From Deltaproteobacteria bacterium (GTDB lineage: Bacteria; Desulfobacterota; Desulfuromonadia; Desulfuromonadales; BM103): DNA of 41,361 nt. The notes under the pieces were generated by a model, which saw only the letters and a list, made by a program, of their open reading frames with translations, was not told where the DNA came from and ran no database searches. The stretch's first letter is position 1. Each line of letters opens with the position of its first letter. Shown piece after piece: positions 1-6,666 of the stretch. The stretch spans positions 1-41,361 of the forward strand of contig VAUL01000025.1 in NCBI GenBank assembly GCA_005774545.1. Direction: 5' to 3'. The position numbers and the translations under genes are program-made.

Positions 1-358
1 GGTCGGGGGCGTAGGGGATGGCGGGCCCTTTCCCCCAGACGGGGGCCGGCCAGGCCGGATCGGTGCAAAAGCGTGCCACATGATGCACGTGCAGTTGCGG
101 GACGACGTTCCCGAGGGCGGCGATATTGAGCTTGTCGGGGCGGAAAAGCGCGGCCATGGCCTCGGCCAGCTGGCACGATTCGTCCAGCAGCTGCCGGCGG
201 TCGGCGGGGGCGAGCTGGTAGATCTCGCGGATGTCCGGGCGCTGCGGCACCAGGATCAGCCAGGGGTAGGTGCGGTCGTTCATCAGCAGCAGGCGCGACA
301 GGGGGAAGGCCCCCAGCGGCAGTGTGTCGCCTTGCAGACGGGGATCGAGGCTGAACAT
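1..358 (-). CDS. HIT-family nucleotide hydrolase, 3' end cut off by the window edge
   Basis: Partial gene with 119 visible residues from an ATG at 358. The histidine-triad core is visible near residues 89-96 (QLHVHHVAR, His90/His92/His93), followed by the PAWPAPVWG stretch common in small bacterial HIT proteins. HIT proteins hydrolyse or transfer nucleotidyl groups, for example from diadenosine polyphosphates; the substrate here is unknown. It starts 6 nt after the receiver gene stops, so the two are probably co-transcribed on the minus strand. No strong Shine-Dalgarno precedes the ATG, which fits translational coupling. Family assignment is strong; exact activity is not. Confidence 0.85.
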   Translation of the reverse strand, partial: MFSLDPRLQGDTLPLGAFPLSRLLLMNDRTYPWLILVPQRPDIREIYQLAPADRRQLLDESCQLAEAMAALFRPDKLNIAALGNVVPQLHVHHVARFCTDPAWPAPVWGKGPAIPYAPD

Positions 359-364
359 CGGGCG

Positions 365-733
365 CTAGTCGGGGAGGTGGAGGCGAATGCCGCCCACGAG
401 CTTTTCGGCATTGAACGGCTTGGTCAGGTAGCCGTCGGCGCCGACCTCGCCGGCGAGCCGCTGCAGCTCGTTCTCCTCCTTGCCGGAAATCAGCAGGACC
501 GGAATGTTGCTGCTGCGGTCGCGGCGTTTCAGGGCGCGGACCTTCTTGTCTCCCGACATCAGCGGCATCATGACATCCATCAGGATCAGGTCCGGCGGGT
601 CGCTGCCGTAAATCACGTCATTGGAATAGATTGCGTCGTTGGCCACCGAAACCCGGTAGCCGGCGTCTTCGAGAAAATCCCGGGCCATGACCAGGACCAC
701 GGGGTCGTCATCGATAACCAGGATATGCTTCAT
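365..733 (-). CDS. single-domain response regulator (CheY-like receiver)
   Basis: 122 residues, one receiver domain and no output domain. The acidic pocket is Asp8-Asp9-Asp10, the phospho-acceptor is Asp53 in LILMDVMMP, the switch residue is Ser83 and the conserved Lys is Lys105 (TKPF). Such proteins pass a phosphoryl signal to partner proteins rather than to DNA. The partner kinase is not adjacent; the only histidine kinase in the window lies at 6657-10607 and a link is speculative. It is followed within 6 nt by the HIT gene. The 138-nt upstream gap is AT-rich and probably carries the promoter. Confidence 0.9.
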   Translation of the reverse strand: MKHILVIDDDPVVLVMARDFLEDAGYRVSVANDAIYSNDVIYGSDPPDLILMDVMMPLMSGDKKVRALKRRDRSSNIPVLLISGKEENELQRLAGEVGADGYLTKPFNAEKLVGGIRLHLPD

Positions 734-871
734 GGTGGAAATCTCTCTGTGGTTTTAGCTGGTTGCATCGTTTTTCGACGGTCAATTTAGCGTGGCGGCG
801 GGTGGAAGTCCACTATGAAATAATTAATAAGTTCGTCGCGGCCCGCCGGCGAAATCGCCTCTGGCTGCGGG

Positions 872-1435
872 TCAGCCGAGCAGGTGGTGAATGAGGAAGA
901 GCGGGAAGAGGACCAGGGCCAGGCCGACAACGGCGTTGACGGTCATGCAGAGGATCATGAGCGGCAGCGGTTTGATCGCCTCCTGCCCGGATTGCAGGTC
1001 GACCGTGCCGACCGGCAGGGGAAAGCCGCAGTAGAGCTGGTGCCGAGCGCCCTGATAGACATGGGTGGTCAGCTTGTAGCCGAGGAAAAAGCCGAAAAAC
1101 ACGCCTCCCGCGACAAGGGCCAAAAGCATGCCCTTGAGGGGCGAGGCGCCGTGCAGGAGGCGATAATAGGTCAGCAGGTTGAACACGGTGACCAGCAGGG
1201 CGCTGCCGAGGGTGAAGAGACGTGCGCCCCGCCAGAGGGTGTGGGGCCGGGGGAGCCGTGAAGCGGCGCGCCGTTGCCGCAGGCGCTCGAGTTCTTCGCG
1301 GTCGAGGCCGCGCTCGAAGAGCACATCGTGGATGGCGCTTGCGTCGATATCCGATGGCTCGACCAGAAGGTCGAGCAGGTAGCCGGTTGGCAGGTCGCGC
1401 AGATAATTGCGGAGTTTCGGGTCGGCGGAGATCAT
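872..1435 (-). CDS. hypothetical three-segment membrane protein
   Basis: 187 residues, not recognised. About 65 polar residues at the N terminus, with charged arginine- and glutamate-rich stretches, are followed by hydrophobic segments near 71-90, 101-121 and 158-183. That pattern suggests a small inner-membrane protein with a cytoplasmic N-terminal part. The ATG at 1435 is used. The gene is divergent from the GGDEF/EAL gene, whose promoter lies about 80 nt upstream, so the two share an intergenic region. Function cannot be inferred. Confidence 0.7.
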   Translation of the reverse strand: MISADPKLRNYLRDLPTGYLLDLLVEPSDIDASAIHDVLFERGLDREELERLRQRRAASRLPRPHTLWRGARLFTLGSALLVTVFNLLTYYRLLHGASPLKGMLLALVAGGVFFGFFLGYKLTTHVYQGARHQLYCGFPLPVGTVDLQSGQEAIKPLPLMILCMTVNAVVGLALVLFPLFLIHHLLG

Positions 1436-1512
1436 CGGGTCGGTTGCCTGGGGGTCGCGCTAGTGCATTTCACCATAACGGGGGCGGGCACAAATGTAAA
1501 CCGCAAAGGAGA

Positions 1513-1542
1513 TTGGGACATTTTAAAACACTTTTTTATGAT
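1513..1542 (+). promoter_or_regulatory. sigma-70-type promoter for the GGDEF/EAL gene
   Basis: TTGGGA (1513-1518), 18-bp spacer, TATGAT (1537-1542) in an AT-rich patch between divergent genes. A second TATGAT lies at 1549-1554. Either would start transcription shortly before the GTG at 1595, which argues against upstream start codons. Confidence 0.5.
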
Positions 1543-1594
1543 TCGTGGTATGATTGTCTTCACGGGGGGAATTCACAGGTCGGGTTGCGGTGTC

Positions 1595-3784
1595 GTGAAA
1601 AACGTGTCGAACATGGACAGCTCCCCGCAGGCGGCGCTCGGCGGGTTGTTGGAGATCGCCCTGTCACTGCAGCCGCTTCCGGGCAAGTTGGCAGCGGCCC
1701 TGGCCCTGATCGTTGAGGCCGGCCCCGAGGCCTTTCGGCCGCAGGGGAGCATTTTTCTGATGAACGCACCGGGAACCGGTCTGGTCCTGGCGGCGGAGCA
1801 CAACCTCGATCCGGCCCTCAGGCATGAATGTACCAGCGTCCCGCTTGGCCACTGTGTCTGCGGTCTGGCCGCGCAGGAGCGGCGCAGCATCTTCCTCTGC
1901 CACGATCTCGCCGGTGGCCGGCAGCCGCACGGGCATTTCTGCGCGCCGATCGTTGCCGGCGAACAACTCCTCGGGGTGCTGAATATTTACACCTCGCCCC
2001 GGGCGCTGCTGACCGACCGGGAAAAAGACTTTCTCTCCGCCGCCACGCAGAGCCTGGCGCTGATGATCGCCAGGCAGCGCAACGACGACGAACTGCTGGC
2101 ACAGCGCGACCTGCTCCGCAAGATTCTCGACCATCTGCCGTTCCGGGTCTTCTGGAAGGACCGTGATTCGGTCATTCAAGGCGGGAACCTGTGCTTTGCC
2201 AGGGATGCCGGCGTCAGCTCTCCCGAGGAACTGGTCGGGTGCCGCGATGAGGACCTGGTCGGCCGGCGGGCCGATGCCGCCACCTACGTCCGGCGCGACC
2301 AGCGGGTGATGCAGGAGGGGCGGCCGCTGCTCGACTACGAAGAGTTGCGCCAGGTCGCGGACGGCCGGGAGACGATGGTGATGGCCAGCCTGCTGCCGCT
2401 GCACGATGCCCGGGGGGAGGTGTCCGGGGTGGTCGGCATTTATGCCGATGTGACCGCGCAGCGCGATGCGGAGAGCCGTCTGCTCAGTCTCACCATCACC
2501 GACCAGCTGACCGGGCTGCCGAACCTGGCTCTGGTCAAGGACCGTCTCGACCAGGCGATCATCTCGGCGCGTTACGGCCAGCGCACCCTGGGGCTGGTCT
2601 ACCTCGACCTCGACAACTTCAAGAAAGTCAACAACTCCTTCGGGCATGCCATCGGCGACGAAGTGCTGCGCCTGGCCGGAGAGCGCCTGCGGCAGGTGGT
2701 GTTCAGCACCGACACGGTCGGGCGGATGGGGGGGGACGTGTTCCTCCTGCTGTTGCGGGACCTGCGCACCGAGGAGGACATCACTCTCATCCTGCGCAAG
2801 CTCCGGCAGTCCCTGGAGCAGCCGTTCTTGGTGGCGGGCCACGAAGTGTTCGTCTCCGCCTCGATGGGGATCGCGCTGTACCCGCACGACGGCGAGGATG
2901 CCGCCAGCCTGCTGAAAAACGCCAACACGGCCCTGCACAAGGCCAAGGAGACGGGGCGCAACGGCTATCAGTTATACTCGCCGGCGATGAATGCCTCGGC
3001 GCTGATGCGCCTGAGCATGGAAAGCCAGTTGCGCAAGGCCCTCGATTTGCAGCAGTTCGAGGTGTTCTACCAACCCCAGGTCGAGGCCCGCAGCGGGCGC
3101 CTGGTCGGGGCCGAAGCGCTGGTGCGCTGGCGTCATCCCGAACTGGGGCTGGTGGCGCCGGGGGACTTTATCCCTCTGGCCGAGGAGACCGGGCTGATCA
3201 TCGACATCGGCGCCTGGGTTCTCAATGAGGCGTGCGTCAGGCTGAAGGGGTGGCGGGAGGCGGGCTTGCCCCTCGAACGCGTGGCCGTCAACCTGTCGCC
3301 CCTGCAGTTCCAGCATCATGACCTGGTCACCACTGTCTGCTCGGCCCTGCTCGACAGCGGCCTCGATCCGGCCCTGCTGGAACTGGAGATCACCGAGAGC
3401 GCCGTGATGCACGATGTCGACAAGGCTGCCGGCATCCTCAGGTATTTCCGCGACATGGGGGTCAAGGTCGCGGTCGACGACTTCGGGACCGGGTATTCGT
3501 CGCTGAGCCTCCTCAAGAGATTTCCCATCACCCTGCTGAAGATCGACCGTGCGTTCGTGCACGGGATCGAGGAGGGGGAGGATGACAAGGCGATCGTCAC
3601 GGCCATCATCGCCATGGGGCACCGCCTGGGGCTCAAGGTGCTGGCCGAGGGGGTGGAGAACGACGCCCAGCGGGCGTTTCTCCGTGAAAGCGGCTGCGAC
3701 GAACTGCAGGGCTACCTGTTCAGCCGGCCGCTCGAACTGGCGCAGTTCGAAACGTTGCTGGCCAGGGCGTCTGCCGGACCATGA
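1595..3784 (+). CDS. GAF-PAS-GGDEF-EAL protein, probable c-di-GMP phosphodiesterase
   Basis: 729 residues from GTG 1595; ATG 1538 or 1613 are alternatives. The open frame runs upstream over the divergent gene but the promoter at 1513-1542 rules that out. Domains are GAF (about 15-160), PAS (172-292), GGDEF (297-460) and EAL (470-725). The GGDEF signature reads GGDVF at 379-383, so the conserved Glu is Val, and the RxxD inhibitory site is absent (Phe370). The EAL site looks complete: Glu507, Asn566, Glu598, Asp628-Asp629, Lys649, Glu685, Gln705. Known chemistry of these families then predicts c-di-GMP hydrolysis, with the GGDEF part perhaps only binding GTP. Cytosolic; no membrane segment. Confidence 0.93.
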   Translation: MKNVSNMDSSPQAALGGLLEIALSLQPLPGKLAAALALIVEAGPEAFRPQGSIFLMNAPGTGLVLAAEHNLDPALRHECTSVPLGHCVCGLAAQERRSIFLCHDLAGGRQPHGHFCAPIVAGEQLLGVLNIYTSPRALLTDREKDFLSAATQSLALMIARQRNDDELLAQRDLLRKILDHLPFRVFWKDRDSVIQGGNLCFARDAGVSSPEELVGCRDEDLVGRRADAATYVRRDQRVMQEGRPLLDYEELRQVADGRETMVMASLLPLHDARGEVSGVVGIYADVTAQRDAESRLLSLTITDQLTGLPNLALVKDRLDQAIISARYGQRTLGLVYLDLDNFKKVNNSFGHAIGDEVLRLAGERLRQVVFSTDTVGRMGGDVFLLLLRDLRTEEDITLILRKLRQSLEQPFLVAGHEVFVSASMGIALYPHDGEDAASLLKNANTALHKAKETGRNGYQLYSPAMNASALMRLSMESQLRKALDLQQFEVFYQPQVEARSGRLVGAEALVRWRHPELGLVAPGDFIPLAEETGLIIDIGAWVLNEACVRLKGWREAGLPLERVAVNLSPLQFQHHDLVTTVCSALLDSGLDPALLELEITESAVMHDVDKAAGILRYFRDMGVKVAVDDFGTGYSSLSLLKRFPITLLKIDRAFVHGIEEGEDDKAIVTAIIAMGHRLGLKVLAEGVENDAQRAFLRESGCDELQGYLFSRPLELAQFETLLARASAGP

Positions 3785-3814
3785 CGGCGGGAGAAAACCC
3801 CTGAAAAAAAACGC

Positions 3815-3842
3815 TTGATTTTTCCCTGCGGATGGTGATACT
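3815..3842 (+). promoter_or_regulatory. promoter for the cold-shock gene leader
   Basis: TTGATT (3815-3820), 16-bp spacer, GATACT (3837-3842). Transcription from here would give a leader of about 160 nt before the csp ATG at 4011, resembling the long leaders of cspA-type mRNAs. Confidence 0.5.
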
Positions 3843-3910
3843 GGAACCACTCTAAGTAGTTTGTGTACGGGAAGACGTTTGGCCAGATAAGCCTGTCAAG
3901 AGAAGCCATG

Positions 3911-3943
3911 CCGCACAGACAGTAGGGTCTGCGCGGTTTTTAT
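3911..3943 (+). terminator. terminator-like hairpin inside the csp leader
   Basis: CCGCACAGAC (3911-3920) pairs with GTCTGCGCGG (3927-3936) with one mismatch around the loop AGTAGG, followed at once by TTTTTAT. It lies between the putative csp promoter and the csp start, so it is either the 3' end of a short RNA or an attenuator. It could also end read-through from the upstream EAL gene. Confidence 0.6.
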
Positions 3944-4010
3944 TTGGCGACTCGTACCCCGGCACAGCACCAACAGCTCAAGGTGTGAGCGGAAAGAAGG
4001 AGCAACAGCA

Positions 4011-4211
4011 ATGGCACAAGGCACGGTGAAATGGTTCAATGACGCGAAAGGCTTCGGGTTCATCTCGCAGGACAACGGCCCGGACGTGTTCGTCCACTTC
4101 TCGGCTATCCAGGGGGACGGGTTCAAGTCGCTGGCCGAAGGGCAGCGGGTCACCTTTGACGTCCAGGAAGGCCCCAAAGGCCTCCAGGCCGCCAACGTGA
4201 TGAAGGCGTAA
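4011..4211 (+). CDS. CspA-family cold-shock protein
   Basis: 66 residues, the usual length for single cold-shock-domain proteins. RNP1 is KGFGFI (13-18) and RNP2 is VFVHF (26-30 region). These proteins bind single-stranded RNA/DNA and melt secondary structure. A strong site, AAGGAG, precedes the ATG by 8 nt. The gene has its own promoter, a long leader and a strong terminator at 4242-4271, so it is monocistronic. The leader may regulate it. Which csp paralogue this is cannot be told. Confidence 0.97.
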   Translation: MAQGTVKWFNDAKGFGFISQDNGPDVFVHFSAIQGDGFKSLAEGQRVTFDVQEGPKGLQAANVMKA

Positions 4212-4241
4212 GCGGCTCACCCGCCAAACGCAAACACACGA

Positions 4242-4271
4242 GACCCCGGAAGTCATTCCGGGGTCTTTTTT
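4242..4271 (+). terminator. rho-independent terminator of the cold-shock gene
   Basis: Perfect 10-bp stem GACCCCGGAA (4242-4251) / TTCCGGGGTC (4256-4265), loop GTCA, followed by TTTTTT. It overlaps the stop codon of the convergent yceH-like gene. Confidence 0.93.
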
Positions 4272-4926
4272 ATTCAAATTGTGCCCGGAAGGCTGCGAGC
4301 TGGGTGCGCAGTTCGCCGAGTTCCGCGCGCAGGGCGGCGACCTCGGTCTCCAGAACGGTCAGCCGCTCATTTTCGGCCATAACCCGGGCGCGGGCCGGTT
4401 CGACGGGGGCGACGACGTCCTCGCCGATCTCCGGTACGCCGCAGAGGAGGTGGGCATAGCGCTGCTCCTTGCGCCCCGGCTGGCGCGGCAGGCGCATCAC
4501 CAGGGGGATTTCCCGCTCGGCCAGGTGGGCGAGCGCCTCTTCGACGGCGGGCAGGTCCGCGAGCGGGGCCATGCGTTCGGCGCGGCCGCGCAGTTCGCCG
4601 ACGGTCTGCGGGCCGCGCAGCAGCAGTTCGGCAAGAATCGCCAGTTCCTGCGGCTCCAGGCGCAGCAGCCCCTCGAGGTTGTGGCAGTACCTGGCGGCGC
4701 GCACCCCTTCGGCCGACTGATGGGCAAGGCGTTTGAAGCGCAGGGCATCGAGGGCGCGGACCACGTCGGCCTCGTCGAGGGTCATCACCGGGTCACGGTT
4801 CGATTTCTGGTTGCAGGCGCTGGTCAGGGCGTTGAGGGTCAGCGGGTAGTATTCGGGGGTGGCCAGTTCCTTCTCGATCAGGCACCCCAAAACGCGGGCT
4901 TCGATGGTGTTGATGGGCAATTCCAT
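4270..4926 (-). CDS. YceH-family (DUF480) protein
   Basis: 218 residues from ATG 4926, preceded by GAGGAG at 8 nt. The frame is open further upstream to 5001 but that extension has no ribosome site. The N terminus (MELPINTIEARVLGCLIEKE) and the NQKSNRDPVM stretch are characteristic of YceH/UPF0502 proteins, which are built from two winged-helix domains. A short coiled-coil-like tail rich in Glu/Ala/Leu/Arg follows at about 190-218. Biological role is unsettled in the literature I know; DNA binding is suggested by the fold. Divergent from the CvfB-like gene. Confidence 0.9.
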   Translation of the reverse strand: MELPINTIEARVLGCLIEKELATPEYYPLTLNALTSACNQKSNRDPVMTLDEADVVRALDALRFKRLAHQSAEGVRAARYCHNLEGLLRLEPQELAILAELLLRGPQTVGELRGRAERMAPLADLPAVEEALAHLAEREIPLVMRLPRQPGRKEQRYAHLLCGVPEIGEDVVAPVEPARARVMAENERLTVLETEVAALRAELGELRTQLAAFRAQFE

Positions 4927-5030
4927 GGTCGACTCCTCTGCACAGGTGACGGCGGCCGCACAATAGGGTAGCATAATAGCCGGTACCCCGGTTGCGGGCA
5001 ATCTTTGCCGACGGAAAGAAGGACAAACTG

Positions 5031-5876
5031 TTGCGAAAAGAAGATCTGCAGAACCTCGGCGGGATGCACGACCTGCCGGTGGCGGCCATCGACGCCCAGG
5101 GGGCCTGGCTGCTCTCCGGCCGCACCCGTATTCTGCTGCCGGCGCGCGAAGTGCCGGACGGCCTGAAGCTGGGCGTATACCTGCACGTGTTCGTCTATAT
5201 CGACATGGCCGGGATGCCGGTGGCGACAGTGCGCCGGCCGAAAGCCCTGGTCGGCGAGTGCGCCTTCCTGAAGGTTGCCAAGATCGGTCCGCACGGGGCC
5301 TTTCTCGACTGGGGGCTGGAGAAGGATCTGCTGGTGCCGGTCAAGGAACAGCCGGAGCCGATGCAGGTCGGCCGTTCCTACGTGGTCAGGGTGCGGCTCG
5401 ACCGCCAGGGGCGGCCGCTGGGGACGGCCCGTCTCGACAAGTGCCTGAGCAACGCCGATATCGAGCTGGCTGAAGGGGCGCAGGTCGATCTGCTGGTCTG
5501 GCGGTTCACGGCCCTCGGAGCCAAGGTGGTGGTCAACCACCGCCATGCGGGGCTTCTCTACCGCGACGAGATCGGCAACCGCCTGCACGTCGGCGACCGC
5601 CTGTCCGGTTTCGTCAAGCGCGTGCGCGCCGACCACAAGCTCGATGTCACCCTGCGCCAGGGGGCGACCTCCGAACTGGAGGCGGCCAAGGCCAGGATCA
5701 TGGCCGCGCTGGCGAAGGGCGGAGGCATCCTGGCCTTGCACGACCACAGCCCGCCGGCGGCAATCGAGGCAGCGCTGGGGATCAGCAAGAAACTGTTCAA
5801 GAAGGCGGTCGGCAGCCTGTACAAGGCCGGCGCCGTCACCCTGAGCGACCACGGCATCGCGCTGAAGCGCGACTGA
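5031..5876 (+). CDS. cvfB: CvfB/YitL-type S1-domain RNA-binding protein
   Basis: 281 residues from TTG 5031, chosen because AAAGAAGGA lies just upstream; a TTG at 4992 is the longest option. Tandem S1-like beta-barrel repeats occupy roughly residues 10-215 (for example VGECAFLKVAKIGPHGAFLD), and a winged-helix-like C terminus starts near 225 with the ISKKLFKKAVGSLYKAG stretch. This arrangement and length match the CvfB family, which binds RNA and affects virulence and stress genes in Firmicutes. It heads a plus-strand run with yajD and ppnP at spacings of 23 and 35 nt. Confidence 0.87.
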   Translation: MRKEDLQNLGGMHDLPVAAIDAQGAWLLSGRTRILLPAREVPDGLKLGVYLHVFVYIDMAGMPVATVRRPKALVGECAFLKVAKIGPHGAFLDWGLEKDLLVPVKEQPEPMQVGRSYVVRVRLDRQGRPLGTARLDKCLSNADIELAEGAQVDLLVWRFTALGAKVVVNHRHAGLLYRDEIGNRLHVGDRLSGFVKRVRADHKLDVTLRQGATSELEAAKARIMAALAKGGGILALHDHSPPAAIEAALGISKKLFKKAVGSLYKAGAVTLSDHGIALKRD

Positions 5877-5899
5877 CCGCCGGGTCGGGGAGGTGCCGC

Positions 5900-6235
5900 A
5901 TGTCCCGCTCCTTTGCCCCGCGCGGCCGGCGGCCGGCCGCCGCGAAGAGCCAGGCGGAGATCGACGAGATCACGCGCCGCATGAAGGCCGAGCAGCAGGA
6001 CAACGCCAGCTACCGCGAGCGCTCGCTGCAGTTGCACGGCTGGATCTGCGCCAAGTGCGCCCGGGAGTTCACCCTCGACACCCTGCACCTGCTGACGGTC
6101 CACCACAAGGACGGCAACCACCACAACAACCCGCCGGACGGCAGCAACTGGGAGAACCTGTGCGTCTACTGCCATGAGGACGAGCACAGCCGCTCGCTGC
6201 TCGGCGACTATTTGAGCGGCGGTCCCAGGAAATAG
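5900..6235 (+). CDS. yajD: YajD-family HNH nuclease
   Basis: 111 residues with a strong GGGGAGGT site before ATG 5900. A zinc-binding pair Cys50/Cys53 is followed by the HNH core with His68-His69 in VHHKDGNHHNNP, the DGSNWENL stretch, and Cys88/Cys91 with His92 and His96. These are the hallmarks of the small HNH endonuclease-like YajD proteins. The cellular substrate is not established. The Arg/Lys-rich first 30 residues could contact nucleic acid. Second gene of the cvfB-yajD-ppnP run. Confidence 0.9.
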   Translation: MSRSFAPRGRRPAAAKSQAEIDEITRRMKAEQQDNASYRERSLQLHGWICAKCAREFTLDTLHLLTVHHKDGNHHNNPPDGSNWENLCVYCHEDEHSRSLLGDYLSGGPRK

Positions 6236-6270
6236 CGGCCGGCAGCCCATTTCACATCAGGAGAGGATCG

Positions 6271-6600
6271 ATGGATTATCGCAGCCCGGAGCAGTTCGCC
6301 GACGTCACCGCCACCTGCAAGGCCAACGTCTACTTCGACGGCAGGGTGGTCAGCCACACCGTCACCTTCGCCGACGGCAGCCGCAAGACTTTGGGGCTGA
6401 TCTACCCCGGCACCTACAAGTTCAACACCGGCGTCGCCGAGCGGATGGAGATCATCGCCGGGGCCTGCCGGGTGAAGATCGCCGGCCAGGCCGACTGGAT
6501 CGGCTTTCCGGCCGGCACCAGCTTCGACGTGCCGGCCAACTCGTTCTTCGAGATCGAGGTGAAGGAAGGGCTCTGCGAGTACGTCTGCTCGTTCCTGTAG
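6271..6600 (+). CDS. ppnP: pyrimidine/purine nucleoside phosphorylase PpnP
   Basis: 109 residues, a single small beta-barrel (cupin-like) protein of the YaiE/DUF1255 family. PpnP splits nucleosides with phosphate to base and ribose-1-phosphate and has broad substrate range. Typical family features are the KANVYFDGRVVSHTV start, GLIYPGTYKFNT, the EIIAGACRVK turn and GTSFDVPANSFFEI near the C terminus. AGGAGAGG precedes the ATG by a few bases. It is about 15 residues longer than E. coli PpnP, mostly at the front. Last gene of its run; a terminator-like hairpin follows at 6622-6666. Confidence 0.93.
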   Translation: MDYRSPEQFADVTATCKANVYFDGRVVSHTVTFADGSRKTLGLIYPGTYKFNTGVAERMEIIAGACRVKIAGQADWIGFPAGTSFDVPANSFFEIEVKEGLCEYVCSFL

Positions 6601-6621
6601 GGCGGGTGTTGCCGACAGGGC

Positions 6622-6666
6622 GCCCCCGGTGAGAACTGCTCTGCTTCGGGGGGCTGTTATTTTTCC
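6622..6666 (+). terminator. probable terminator after ppnP
   Basis: GCCCCCG (6622-6628) pairs with CGGGGGGC (6647-6654) around an 18-nt loop, followed by TGTTATTTTT. It lies between the convergent ppnP and kinase genes and overlaps the kinase stop. Confidence 0.55.

Noticed and set aside
1274-1594. Upstream extension of the GGDEF/EAL frame
   Set aside because: It overlaps the divergent membrane-protein gene and passes through the promoter; the residues show no domain.
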